Under the pieces are notes generated by a model. It was not told where the DNA came from. It ran no database searches and saw nothing but the letters and a program-made list of their open reading frames with translations. From a virus, in IMG/VR virus record IMGVR_UViG_3300017763_000002, positions 140,907 to 204,906 of that record: a stretch of 64,000 nucleotides of DNA. One strand, written 5' to 3'. Made by a program: the position numbers and the translations under genes. Below, piece after piece: positions 9,201 to 18,299 of the stretch (position 1 is its first letter; every line of letters begins with the position of its first letter).

Positions 9201-11718
9201 GAGCTTTAATATTAACTGGGGAGGTGGGGCCAATAGCGCTAAGCCTACTAGCATCTATGGGGGCAGTCCGAATTCAGGAACCAATCGCTTATCAATTGAT
9301 GGGCCAACAGGCGTCGCTACATTTTCCGGCCCGCTTTCGATAGCTGAAGTTATTAGACACACTGGGGATACGAATACATATTTTGGATTTCCTAATAATG
9401 ATCAGTTTTCTGTAGTCACAAATTCATCTACAAGACTACTGATTACAGACGCCTCAACAACTGTAAATAATGTTCTTCAGGCTCATGGAGGCATGACGAT
9501 CGCAACAAATGAAGATAATGATACTCCGGAATTAACTTTAAAAAGAACAGCATCTACTAGCGCAAGTGGCAGTGACGACATTGTTGATATTCGCGTTGCA
9601 GATAGCGCTCTGAATTTTATCATTAATAATAATTCTGACGGAGGTGGAGGAACATACAATTTCAGAAAAGTGCTATCAGGCCTGGAGGTGCCGGCGCCAA
9701 TCGATTGCGACACTATCACAACTAACGGCATAATTCGAAAAAACGGAGATACAAACACATACCTTGAGTTTCATTCTGCAGATCGACTTCGCTTGGTAAC
9801 TGGCGGAGTACAACAGCTCGAAGTTACAAATTCAGGGTTATTTATTCAGGACAACATCAAACATACTGGAGATGATAATACATATTTTGGATTCCATAAT
9901 AATGATCAGTGGAGGGTTGTTACTGGTGGCTCAGAAAGACTTGAAGTTACAAATACAGCAATTAGCCTCAGTAGGAACACTAATATCTCAGGAACTGCTA
10001 GGGTTGATTATACAGGTACGCATAGTGATGGTGCAGCGCTTACGGTTTCATCTCCTGGTTCAGGAATTAAGCTACATGATTCGACGAACACTAATTCTAT
10101 TAGCAGTACTGCATACATGGACATAGCCTGGCAAGCCGCGTCTAGCGCTACTACTACTAATGGTTTAAGATTCACAAGAACTACTCTAGAGAATGCAGAT
10201 TTTATTATAGACTTGAACGGTTCAGCAACCTTTTCGCACGACTTAACAGTTAATGGAGATCTTACAGTAAACGGTGACGTTGTAACTCTTAATACAACCA
10301 ATTTAGATATTGAAGACAAAGTAATTAAAGTCGCCAAAGGAGCCACAACTGACGCTGCCGCAGATGCTTCCGGAATTTCTTTCGGAGGTAGAGCTGAGCT
10401 GGTTTACAAATCAACTGGCGATAAACTGATGGCGCATAGCTGTTCATCATTTGAAATGGCTTCTACTGGACCAAAATTCATACTTAGGGACAGTAATGCA
10501 GGAACCGCAGTAACCCAAAGTGGGAATATTTCTTACCAATTATCCAACGGAACAGTTTCAGCAGAAATTGGACACATGTCTAATAGTAATTCAGATTTTC
10601 GAATCCAAACAGTTGACGGAAATATTGATATCCGCCCTGGAGGTACAGGAAAGCAGCTTGAGTACAATGGTGAAGAGGTTGCAACAAGAAATTATGTAAC
10701 CACTAACTCTTACAGCCACCCACTATTTAGCACTGGCTCTGTAGACATTGACACTACACCAATGAGTGGAGCTACAGTTATTTCTGATTTAGATTTTAAA
10801 ATCCAAGTAAACGGTGAAGGTCACGTCTCAAATGCTAGCACCGGAATGGGAACAGTCTCTACTAGAGAATTAACTCTTGCGGATCTAGGCTATACTGGAG
10901 CGACTAACGCTAACAATTATTCTCACCCAACAGGAGCAGGCAATAAACACATACCTTCAGGTGGTCAAGTGGGTCAATTCTTAAAATATTCATCAAGTGG
11001 TACGGCAGTATGGGCGTCAGATAATAATACCCAATATTCTGTAGGCGATGGCGGGTTAACACAGAAGAATTTTACTACTACGCTTAAAAATAAATTAGAC
11101 GGCATCGCTGCTGGAGCTACTGCGGTTACTGATAATAGTCAAATCGCTAACGGCAAAGGGTTTATAACTGCTGTGCCAAACAATACTGTTACAGACGCCA
11201 GCGTTTCGGGGGATACTTTGACTTTAACAAGGCAAGGAACTACTGCTATAACTTTTACCGCAACCAACAGCCCAGGCGCAGTCGGCGGATCCACTAACGC
11301 TGTAGAAAAAACTGGAGAACAAAGCATGGTCGGCCCGCTTATTATTACTGGAACAAACACAAGCAATCAAAGTTTACTTGCCGCAGGAGATGTTGTAGCA
11401 ATGACCTCTTCTTCTGATGAACGTCTTAAGAAAAATATTTTAAAAGTTGACTCTGCACTCGATAAGATTTGCAGTCTAGAAGGCTTCACATTCGATTGGA
11501 ACGATAAAGCAAAATCTTTTGGAATTAAATCTGACGCAAGAGAGCTTGGATTATCAGCTCAAAAAACAGAAAAAGTTATACCAGAAGCAGTAAAGACTTT
11601 CGATGAATCAGACTACAAATACATTAACTATGAAAAATTAGTACCAGTATTAGTAGAAGCAATTAAAGAACTTAAATCTGAAATACAAGAATTGAAAAAG
11701 AATCAGTGCGATTGTTGA
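6220..11718 (+). CDS. Giant tail fibre with C-terminal Peptidase_S74 chaperone
   Basis: 1832 aa, the largest protein in the window. Many 'GNVGIGTTSPxxKL' shaft repeats run through residues 100-900. Three related 'KHTGDxNTYxxFxxxDxxRxVTxxxxRLxVT' repeats follow near 1040-1240. The C-terminus is a Peptidase_S74 intramolecular chaperone: SSDERLKKNI at about residue 1730 supplies the Ser/Lys dyad used for self-cleavage just before the serine, followed by the conserved FxWND...LGLSAQxxxxVxPEAV and a terminal coiled coil. In this family the chaperone trimerises the fibre and is then released. The role as a host-recognition fibre is well supported. Confidence 0.9.
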   Translation: MAQNDIYLVRQKADATFEEIAHSPFQYDAANITDLPDKTKNTFHINTKLRVDELEVNGKTTVIHTDTNTSEQLLVTNDGTGPAAVINQLGQFPLIDIQDDGTSALFIRGDSPYGGFVGLGTTTPDEQLHLTGSILLENEQLLMAKNISDTKVNILGMTNADITNLNNVGDGITMSVGTATADPKLFMHPSGRVGLGIETNDPGAVLEVKRDGDTNVLFSHRTASILAEINVDKPEDKVVFKTLTDHALSIGTNALDFLTLTKEGNLNLEKKLSGSTLTGGDLTIDGNFTSHGDMVSFGTEELLFSKSLTSSGANVSKTYRVLEVGYNTHHWDHGTSFIIEVYSNHYSSQGYQKYILNHTQLDTSVTGSQDGLVDKTGSRDYVLKILEHEGDAGSYEFRARLGVPEDTGVNVSNYDVALVPLYIDVTNYANVRVKVTSFNSDSCKRISIDENWGASSADDEYKFNPLPTAEDITWSDHADLPGTLDYTFAGRQALYADVLFGDGRINRIGERTTHQNNIQWALKLADTDTSLTVAGKVGIGTATPSQMLDVRGNVRIGHNADITPDDTPEVPSILQIDGNGYQGFVSLDQDAMHIGHNSRVRDLYLSTNETPRLTIKETSGNVGIGTTSPIAPLEVVGVVHATVPTDTNAYSRLTYGGGDTKVNGTGNNRTTQPALVMHRVGEDGSSERTVELHSDKRSFFMGGNVGIGTTDPGGKLTTLIEDDSTYGNSTPNSANSVLTLINTPTSEAANNHATLQFNLNAGDHNHVGSISLISESAALRRGALAFCTDNGTSRPEAMRIDSDGNVGIGTTSPAEKLTIGDGDLQFFHSNAGNAHRTTFIEFGNSSNRITSEMNYGSDNSSNYTAGLKFTTKNFNGSSFQTINALNIQANGLVGIGTPAPSEKLHVSAGKLLVAAYDIPIAPGDGPVAGATFFSRREPTNGVRYGSGIDIVPISEDGNCSPFIRFYDSAANADYDDTIVGDNNWAIGADDSGVASFNINWGGGANSAKPTSIYGGSPNSGTNRLSIDGPTGVATFSGPLSIAEVIRHTGDTNTYFGFPNNDQFSVVTNSSTRLLITDASTTVNNVLQAHGGMTIATNEDNDTPELTLKRTASTSASGSDDIVDIRVADSALNFIINNNSDGGGGTYNFRKVLSGLEVPAPIDCDTITTNGIIRKNGDTNTYLEFHSADRLRLVTGGVQQLEVTNSGLFIQDNIKHTGDDNTYFGFHNNDQWRVVTGGSERLEVTNTAISLSRNTNISGTARVDYTGTHSDGAALTVSSPGSGIKLHDSTNTNSISSTAYMDIAWQAASSATTTNGLRFTRTTLENADFIIDLNGSATFSHDLTVNGDLTVNGDVVTLNTTNLDIEDKVIKVAKGATTDAAADASGISFGGRAELVYKSTGDKLMAHSCSSFEMASTGPKFILRDSNAGTAVTQSGNISYQLSNGTVSAEIGHMSNSNSDFRIQTVDGNIDIRPGGTGKQLEYNGEEVATRNYVTTNSYSHPLFSTGSVDIDTTPMSGATVISDLDFKIQVNGEGHVSNASTGMGTVSTRELTLADLGYTGATNANNYSHPTGAGNKHIPSGGQVGQFLKYSSSGTAVWASDNNTQYSVGDGGLTQKNFTTTLKNKLDGIAAGATAVTDNSQIANGKGFITAVPNNTVTDASVSGDTLTLTRQGTTAITFTATNSPGAVGGSTNAVEKTGEQSMVGPLIITGTNTSNQSLLAAGDVVAMTSSSDERLKKNILKVDSALDKICSLEGFTFDWNDKAKSFGIKSDARELGLSAQKTEKVIPEAVKTFDESDYKYINYEKLVPVLVEAIKELKSEIQELKKNQCDC

Positions 11719-11754
11719 TTAGATAAAATTATTAATTAAACATATTATATATAT

Positions 11755-11973
11755 GTGAATGATTTTGAATTAATTAATACTGAAGAAGAATATCTTGAAT
11801 ACGAATCTAGAGTGCGCAGGCGTGGCGGAGTACATAGTATAGAAGTATGCAACAAGCCAAAAGAGTTTCCGAGTATAGTATGCAACACTTTAGTAAGTGA
11901 CCTAAATGGAATTAGAGCAATATTAAAACATTTAAATAAACAACAAATCGAAGACTTTTTAAATAAATTATAA
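11755..11973 (+). CDS. Small hypothetical protein after fibre gene
   Basis: 72 aa, GTG start (the nearby ATG at 11752 is immediately followed by TGA). The sequence is charged and soluble, with RxRRRGGVHSIEVCNKP and a helical C-terminus (IRAILKHLNKQQIEDFLNKL). It overlaps the end of the convergent fibre gene by 6 bp. It could be a fibre-assembly accessory protein, from position only. Confidence 0.55.
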   Translation: MNDFELINTEEEYLEYESRVRRRGGVHSIEVCNKPKEFPSIVCNTLVSDLNGIRAILKHLNKQQIEDFLNKL

Positions 11974-13851
11974 TGCGCAGATTATAAAAGAATGAAGCTC
12001 TTCGTATCTTAACGAGTAAGCGTCGAAGGGTTCATAAGTAACTTCATCAGCAATACCAACAACCTTAGGCTTGGGAGGGGCTTGAAAAGTTTGGTTTGTG
12101 TTGGTTGTTTCTCCTATTTCTTGAGGATTAACTTCTTCAACTTCTTCGTATATTTTTTCAAGTTGATCGTATAATACTTCATCGTGTATTGCGCCTTTGG
12201 TTTTTTGGGTTACTCCTGTGTCTACTCCATTAACTATAATTTTATAATGAGTGTCCCTACAGAACAATCCATATCGTGAAGCGTCCAAACCTTCACTTGA
12301 AAATGCTTCTTCTACTTCTTGAGCAATCCATCCAATATGAATACGAGCTTCTTCTCCTTTTTTCTCTACAGAGCTTTTGAGTCTGTATTTTTTAACTAAA
12401 TCTTTTAATTTAAATGCAACTTTCTTTTCTGTTTCATCAATAGGAGCAATATCTTGCTTGACTTTTTCATCAGAAACTACTGTAACAGGGTTCTGCGAAA
12501 ATATATCTCTCCATTGAGAATCTGAATTCCCGAGGTCCATCTTATCTCCTTGAGGAACTAAAGCTCTTTTATTGTGGTTGCCGTCTGTGGTTGTTCCTAA
12601 TCCTTCTCCGTAAATGTATATTCCTGCAATGTTACCAACATTACTACCGAGTATCATGGTAGCTGTTGGGCCTCCTGGGGAAGCAGTAAACTTGGTAGGA
12701 TCTGTATGAGCCACATAATTTAAAGACAAACGTCCAACAGAAGCTTGTACTTGCATACTAGCTTGATGATCTGTTACGTGGCTACCTGGATAATCTGTGG
12801 TTGTTCCGTAGTTTGTTCCTTGGCCTGAGCCACCACTGGATTGTACTCCTACGTTTCTTTTAATTTCAGCTTCAGGATTAAATCCGTCGCAGTTTTGTTC
12901 GATCTGTACAGTAGTTCCTCCCGCACCGTTAACACCTATCGTGCCAGCAGAGCCTTCGTTTTTAACAAAAAATCTATGATAATTTGCATCCTCACGCATT
13001 CTAAAATTCCAACTTAATCCTTTATCTAAATACATGGCTCCGTTGCCATTTTCTAAAATTAATGAGTCGGTTACATCGCTTGTATCTAAGGGTCCAAAAA
13101 CAAATGCGCCACCCCAATTAAATTGCCCCCATCTTTCAGCGGTCCCAAAACCAAGACCTCCTCCATTATCATCAATACCATTAACTGGCTTATGAGGATA
13201 CAGAGCAAACAAAGAAGCGTAATCTGCATTATTCCAACCGACACTATCGATACCAAATTTTCCGTTACTAGTAACTATATTAAATGTTCTAAAATCTTTT
13301 TCAACTTCACGCAATGCTTGATTTGACGTTCCAGCTGCAGCTTGTGAGCTGCTAACAATAGATGCAGCGTCAAAAGATCCTGGGGTATTGGCGTCGAAAT
13401 CCCACTGCTGGAGGATACAAACACCTCCTTTTTGAGCAATTCCAGACAGACTGTTATCAGACTCAACGACTAACCCAGCCTGTGCGGAATTCTCACCCAA
13501 AATATGTATACCAACATCACTATCATCGCTTTTAGGATCAACTAAGATCATATAATTTGGCTTGCGATAGTTTGAGTCGGACGCCAAGAAAAAATCGCGC
13601 TGTGCATTAAGGCCTCCTGTTTTAAAATCTGCGAATCTAAACCCTGGTCCATTAGATATTGTGTCGTCTATAGGTCTTGACATTAAAATGTTTTTTGTGC
13701 TAGTTAAAACTCCATCATTATCTTGCATTAAACTTGTATACAAAAGATCTGATCTTTTTACTTTAAAATTAGCATTATCTTGTTCGATAGGAATCTCTGC
13801 GTTATTGCTTGGAGATGTTTTTGATGTAAGTTCTGATATTTTTTTGCCCAT
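11968..13851 (-). CDS. Tail fibre with Peptidase_S74 chaperone, opposite strand
   Basis: A 627-aa leftward fibre. The N-terminus (MGKKISELTSKT...PIEQDNANFKVKRSDL) is the short virion-attachment type shared in form with the gene at 18300. The middle is glycine/serine-rich beta structure. At about residue 460, VSDEKVKQDI starts an S74 chaperone domain (Ser-Lys dyad conserved, IGWIAQEVEEAF present), followed by an unusually long tail containing a coiled coil and a Pro-rich segment. It is convergent with the 6220 fibre operon, so it may be expressed separately. The S74 assignment is firm. Confidence 0.85.
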   Translation of the reverse strand: MGKKISELTSKTSPSNNAEIPIEQDNANFKVKRSDLLYTSLMQDNDGVLTSTKNILMSRPIDDTISNGPGFRFADFKTGGLNAQRDFFLASDSNYRKPNYMILVDPKSDDSDVGIHILGENSAQAGLVVESDNSLSGIAQKGGVCILQQWDFDANTPGSFDAASIVSSSQAAAGTSNQALREVEKDFRTFNIVTSNGKFGIDSVGWNNADYASLFALYPHKPVNGIDDNGGGLGFGTAERWGQFNWGGAFVFGPLDTSDVTDSLILENGNGAMYLDKGLSWNFRMREDANYHRFFVKNEGSAGTIGVNGAGGTTVQIEQNCDGFNPEAEIKRNVGVQSSGGSGQGTNYGTTTDYPGSHVTDHQASMQVQASVGRLSLNYVAHTDPTKFTASPGGPTATMILGSNVGNIAGIYIYGEGLGTTTDGNHNKRALVPQGDKMDLGNSDSQWRDIFSQNPVTVVSDEKVKQDIAPIDETEKKVAFKLKDLVKKYRLKSSVEKKGEEARIHIGWIAQEVEEAFSSEGLDASRYGLFCRDTHYKIIVNGVDTGVTQKTKGAIHDEVLYDQLEKIYEEVEEVNPQEIGETTNTNQTFQAPPKPKVVGIADEVTYEPFDAYSLRYEELHSFIICAL

Positions 13852-13896
13852 GTTATTTTTCCCTAATTAAATATACACTATAATCACACAATAATC

Positions 13897-16800
13897 TTAA
13901 AAAATTAATATTGAAGTGTTTTCTGGCTCTAATTGTATCTGGTAACAATTATTTTGATACCTTTGGTCGTTCTGAGTGATGTGAGAACTTAATATTCCTG
14001 CTTTTAAATCTCCCCAAGTTTTACCTACCCAATATCCTCCGTCACCGTCAGAGCTACTTCCAGTAAATCCATGAGGAGTTAGATACAAATTGTAAGCCTG
14101 CAAAACATCATTAGAACTTAGCACTCTACTGAGATCCCAAGCAGATGGAGGAATAACATATCTTCCGTCGGCTTCCATTGCATTTTTTAAATGTCCCCAA
14201 GCCTGACCTATCCAATATCCTCCGTCACCGTCAGAGCTACTTCCAGTAAATCCATGGGGCGACATATGCAAGTCGTAAGCCCTCATAACATCATCAGCAT
14301 TAAGTACCCTATTAAGATCCCATGAAGCTGTTGAATTTTCAAGTAAAATATCTGCGCAAATTATTTCTCCGCCAGAAACCTCTATTTGATCAGGAACTTC
14401 TATGCTACCATCAGCATCAGTTATTGTTCTAAAAGAAAGCACTGTTGTTACTTGGTCTGCAATTAATAAATCAGCTGTAGTTTCTGTTATTTCTGTATCA
14501 TTTGGCTGCGGTCCTACTGGTTCTGTTGGTTCGGTAGTTGCTGGTGCGCTAGGCCCTCCAACTGTTGTATTTGGGAAACTTCCAGGTCCAGATTTAAAAT
14601 AGTCTTCTCCACCTTCACTAGCAAATGTTCCAAAAGAATTCCAAAACCACATCGATTTTGATTGAGAGAAAACCCATCCGTCCCCAGAGTTTGAAGAAGT
14701 TAATCTACCAAACCAAAACCAATCTGAATAATTCTGTATGTAAAACCATTCTTGACCAACGCTTCCCCAAACCCATCCGTACCTTAAAGTATAAAACCAT
14801 CCGTAAGTTAAAGGGTCTTGATCTTGCATTACAATACACACTCCAAATACTGGATGCGTAAATATATGTGGGAAAACCATGCCCGTGTCTGTGCCTCCTT
14901 TAGATCCAGGAGTTCCATTTTGTTCTGTAGAAGATGTAGCAGGATCTGCGGTTGGGTCAGGTATAGTAAATGTATCTGATTCTATAGAAGTTCCTCCCCA
15001 AGCTAATTTCACAACTTGGCCAACAGCAGCAGAAGCTCCGGTATTTGCAGATGAAGTAATTAATCCAGACTGATATGCTCCAAAATTTTCCCACGCATCA
15101 AAACCTCCGCCAGCCCTTTGTCTGTATAATATTAAACCCCTTGAATCGGTTCCGTTGTGATTACCACTAAAAGATACGGTTGCTGTATTGTCTGAGTTCA
15201 TTTGAACGTTCAAAACTTGTAAAAATTCTTCTGTCGCTACTTGAATATCAATTGTAGATCCATCTGTTAAATCTATAGTTTCTCCTGTAGTAGTTACTAG
15301 ATCATTAGTAGCAATAACTTCTGAAGGTTCAAAAGTATCGTTTTTCTTGTTTATAGTTACAGGCATTTGCCCTGTCAAAGGAGGTTCGGTTAATGCAGGA
15401 GAGACTACGCACCCTGGGCCTCCATTATTGCCTGTTAAAATTTCAGTTACAGTGGTTTCTTGTTCGTTTGGTGGGTCACCAACAATAATTACGTCTCCAA
15501 CTTTTAGCCCATGGCCATCGTTCAATCCTGTAATTGTGGTTCCATCTCCATTAGGCGGAAGATTTACAGTGCAAACTCCGGGCTCAACTGGTTGTGTGTG
15601 GCCTCCGCCACCGCCACCGCCACCGCTTGTAATTCGATAAATATTTGGAGACATCAGCCAATACCAAGCGCTAGTTGTTCCAAAATATATCCACCCTATA
15701 CCTCCATGCCCATCTTCTCCAAGTTCCCCTACATACCACCAGCCGTTCCATCGAGTAGAATAAAACCAAGGGTAAGCGTCAAAATAAGTACCAAAATGAG
15801 TAGAGCTATACCATCCTTCAGGCAACGGCGGCTCCAAAACTTTTTCTGGAGGGCATATAATAATTAGCTCTTCGTCTTTTTCGACTGGCTCTGGTTCATC
15901 AGGCTTTTTGTTTTCAATTCCAGGGGGTTGTGCTGGAACTATTGATCCATCTGGCTTTGTAAGTAGAGTTGGATTGCCAGTAAATGTACATCCAATTGTG
16001 TCGTTGTCCCCTTCAGGAAACATGTTAACAACGACAGGAAAAGTTATATTCCAAGGGTCAAATGGAGACGGAAAAATAAACCACTTGCTATATCTAAAAA
16101 TATAAATAATTCTAGAAACACCGTTCCATAAAAACCATCCCCACAACCTACTGTATAGCAAAAACAATCTTCCACCGCCTCCGGTTTCTTCATTTTCTGG
16201 AACCGTCTTGCTTCCTTTGAATCCTCCTGGACAGCCCCATGGATTGTGAGGTGTTGTTTCATTTTCTGGATTATCATTTATTTCTTTTCCTCCTCCACCG
16301 TCGCCAGGAACCTTTTTGGATATAGTAACAGGCATTTCTCCTGTCAAAGGAGGCGAGGTTAGCGGAGGAGAAACTACGCATCCTGGCCCAGGAGCGCCAG
16401 TTAAAATTTCAGTGATGGTTCTTTCTTGTTGGTTCGGCGGGTCACCAACAAGCACCACGTCTCCCACTTTTAGTCCTGTGATATTAATGCCAGTAATAAG
16501 AGTTCCGTCTCCATTAGGCGGAAGATTTACAGTACAAACGCCAGGGTTAATAATTGATTCTTCGGAGACAAGTTTTTTGTTTATAGTGGCAGGCATAATT
16601 CCTGTCAAAGGAGGAACGGTAAAAGGTGGAGAAACTACACATCCTGGACCACCATTATTGCCTGTTAAAATTTGAGTAATAACTCTTTCTTGTTGGTTTG
16701 GCGGGTCGCCGACTATAATAATATCTCCAACTTCTAATCCATGGTCATCGTTCAATCCCGTAACAATACTTCCATCTCCGTTAGGCGGAAGATTAATTGT

Positions 16801-18228
16801 GCATACGCCAGGTTCAACCAGTTCTTTCTTACACACAATTGAAGTAGAAACAAATTCGTCTAGTTCCCCTGTTTTATCATCATCATCTGTACCCTGTTTG
16901 TTTATGTTGTCTTCTTCTTTTTCTGTTCCATCAGGTTTAAATGCTTTTCCGCCACCGATTGTGCACCATATACCATTAGGCAAAGGCCTAGAAAACCAAC
17001 ACGGCCCGTATGGACTCCCGTTTAAAGTTTCCAATAATCCAATAAAGACCCAGCAATTATATTTATTACTCCACAACCAGTTTGGGTGTCGAGTGGTTAC
17101 CCAAAACCAACCCCATAAACTACTGTAATACCATGAGCTGCCACTAGAAGTTGAAGTTACTTTTTTTACTGTTGTACCTCCACCTCCAGTCCCAGAAGTA
17201 AAAGGTTTTGATACTCTTACGCATGATCCTCCTAAAATTTCAGATATAACTCTGGTTTGAATTTCTGGGCTGAAATCATCTCCTACAATAATTGTATCTC
17301 CAACGCTTAAAGCAGAGGTGTCTAATCCACAAATTTTTGTTGCGTCGTCGTCTAAATCTATAGTTCCTTTTGGATTACCTACTGTAGTAGTGCCTTTCTT
17401 CTTGACTTTGATCCCAGTTCCGCCTCCATCTAGCGGAGGGCTTGTAAGCGGTGGGTCTACCTTTACTCCATCAGGCGGCAGAAGTTGTGTGATTTTTACT
17501 TCTAGTTCATTTGGCGGCTCACCGACAATTATAGTATCTCCGACTTCTAATTCTGAAGTATCAAGCCCAGTAATAACAGTACCGTCTCCACTGGGAGGAA
17601 GATTTATATTCCCGCCTCCTGTTTTCTTTTTGATTGTATACGGCGGATTAGTAGACAATGGTGGAATCGTTAAAGGAACACTTATTCTGCACCCTGGCCC
17701 TCCATTACTTGGGGCTAAAATTTCAGTTACAGTTCTTTCTTGTTGGTTTGGCGGGTCGCCAACAATAATTACATCTCCCACTTTTAAGTCATTTGTAATA
17801 ATTCCGGTGATAGTTTTTCCGTCTCCTTCTGGAGGAAAATTGCATTGACAAGTTCCAGGTTCTAAAGTTTTTGTGCCAGGAATTTCTACATCTAAAGGAG
17901 GATCTCCTGGAATTCCTCCTCCTGCCCCTCCACCAGTATCTATTATAAGACTAGAATCATTTCCTTGTCCATTCCCCGACTCTTCTCCTCCGCCGTCACC
18001 TACTCCAGAGTTGGGTTCAACGTGAAGATTAACAACATCATTTAAAGATCTTGGGTATACATCTTGTAAAGAGGACAGCATGGCAGCTCTATTCAGCGAA
18101 AACGATCCGCCCTCAAGATCTCCAGTCACCAATTGACCAATTGAATTTAATGCTGCATCATTATCTGGATCAACAAAATCTCGGAATGCTTGAATTTTAT
18201 TAAACAAGGCTATAAAGTTTTTGGACAT
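13897..18228 (-). CDS. Modular Gly/Trp-rich adhesin or fibre-like protein
   Basis: 1443 aa from MSKNFIALF; an ATG 24 nt upstream gives a longer alternative. There is no signal peptide, so it is probably virion-borne. Six copies of an ~80-residue module occur (PGVCTxNLPPNGDG...LKVGDxIxVGDPPN...), some ending in TINKK. Between them lie four W/Y-rich segments such as WYYSSLWGWFW and GWFYTLRYGWVW. Near residues 1020-1120 is a fibronectin-type or Ig-like stretch. The C-terminus has two copies of WDLxRVLxxxDVxxAY...GFTGSSSDGDGGYW. The DNA of these last copies is nearly identical over about 45 bp. This architecture suggests a glycan-binding adhesin; no enzymatic motif is visible. Confidence 0.65.
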   Translation of the reverse strand: MSKNFIALFNKIQAFRDFVDPDNDAALNSIGQLVTGDLEGGSFSLNRAAMLSSLQDVYPRSLNDVVNLHVEPNSGVGDGGGEESGNGQGNDSSLIIDTGGGAGGGIPGDPPLDVEIPGTKTLEPGTCQCNFPPEGDGKTITGIITNDLKVGDVIIVGDPPNQQERTVTEILAPSNGGPGCRISVPLTIPPLSTNPPYTIKKKTGGGNINLPPSGDGTVITGLDTSELEVGDTIIVGEPPNELEVKITQLLPPDGVKVDPPLTSPPLDGGGTGIKVKKKGTTTVGNPKGTIDLDDDATKICGLDTSALSVGDTIIVGDDFSPEIQTRVISEILGGSCVRVSKPFTSGTGGGGTTVKKVTSTSSGSSWYYSSLWGWFWVTTRHPNWLWSNKYNCWVFIGLLETLNGSPYGPCWFSRPLPNGIWCTIGGGKAFKPDGTEKEEDNINKQGTDDDDKTGELDEFVSTSIVCKKELVEPGVCTINLPPNGDGSIVTGLNDDHGLEVGDIIIVGDPPNQQERVITQILTGNNGGPGCVVSPPFTVPPLTGIMPATINKKLVSEESIINPGVCTVNLPPNGDGTLITGINITGLKVGDVVLVGDPPNQQERTITEILTGAPGPGCVVSPPLTSPPLTGEMPVTISKKVPGDGGGGKEINDNPENETTPHNPWGCPGGFKGSKTVPENEETGGGGRLFLLYSRLWGWFLWNGVSRIIYIFRYSKWFIFPSPFDPWNITFPVVVNMFPEGDNDTIGCTFTGNPTLLTKPDGSIVPAQPPGIENKKPDEPEPVEKDEELIIICPPEKVLEPPLPEGWYSSTHFGTYFDAYPWFYSTRWNGWWYVGELGEDGHGGIGWIYFGTTSAWYWLMSPNIYRITSGGGGGGGGHTQPVEPGVCTVNLPPNGDGTTITGLNDGHGLKVGDVIIVGDPPNEQETTVTEILTGNNGGPGCVVSPALTEPPLTGQMPVTINKKNDTFEPSEVIATNDLVTTTGETIDLTDGSTIDIQVATEEFLQVLNVQMNSDNTATVSFSGNHNGTDSRGLILYRQRAGGGFDAWENFGAYQSGLITSSANTGASAAVGQVVKLAWGGTSIESDTFTIPDPTADPATSSTEQNGTPGSKGGTDTGMVFPHIFTHPVFGVCIVMQDQDPLTYGWFYTLRYGWVWGSVGQEWFYIQNYSDWFWFGRLTSSNSGDGWVFSQSKSMWFWNSFGTFASEGGEDYFKSGPGSFPNTTVGGPSAPATTEPTEPVGPQPNDTEITETTADLLIADQVTTVLSFRTITDADGSIEVPDQIEVSGGEIICADILLENSTASWDLNRVLNADDVMRAYDLHMSPHGFTGSSSDGDGGYWIGQAWGHLKNAMEADGRYVIPPSAWDLSRVLSSNDVLQAYNLYLTPHGFTGSSSDGDGGYWVGKTWGDLKAGILSSHITQNDQRYQNNCYQIQLEPENTSILIF

Positions 18229-18285
18229 GGTATTATATACACAAATAAACAAATTTAAATTTTTTTTTATTTTAAAATGTTTTCA

Positions 18286-18294
18286 GTGTATTAT
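18286..18294 (+). promoter_or_regulatory. GTG-hexamer (class II) promoter-like motif
   Basis: GTG-TATTAT followed by 5 nt and the ATG at 18300. No TTGACA-like -35 is present. Confidence 0.4.
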
Positions 18295-18299
18295 GTATT

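Noticed and set aside
15347-17848. Long rightward reading frames opposite the adhesin gene
   Set aside because: They mirror Gly/Pro-rich codons of the leftward gene and lack start signals or domain character.
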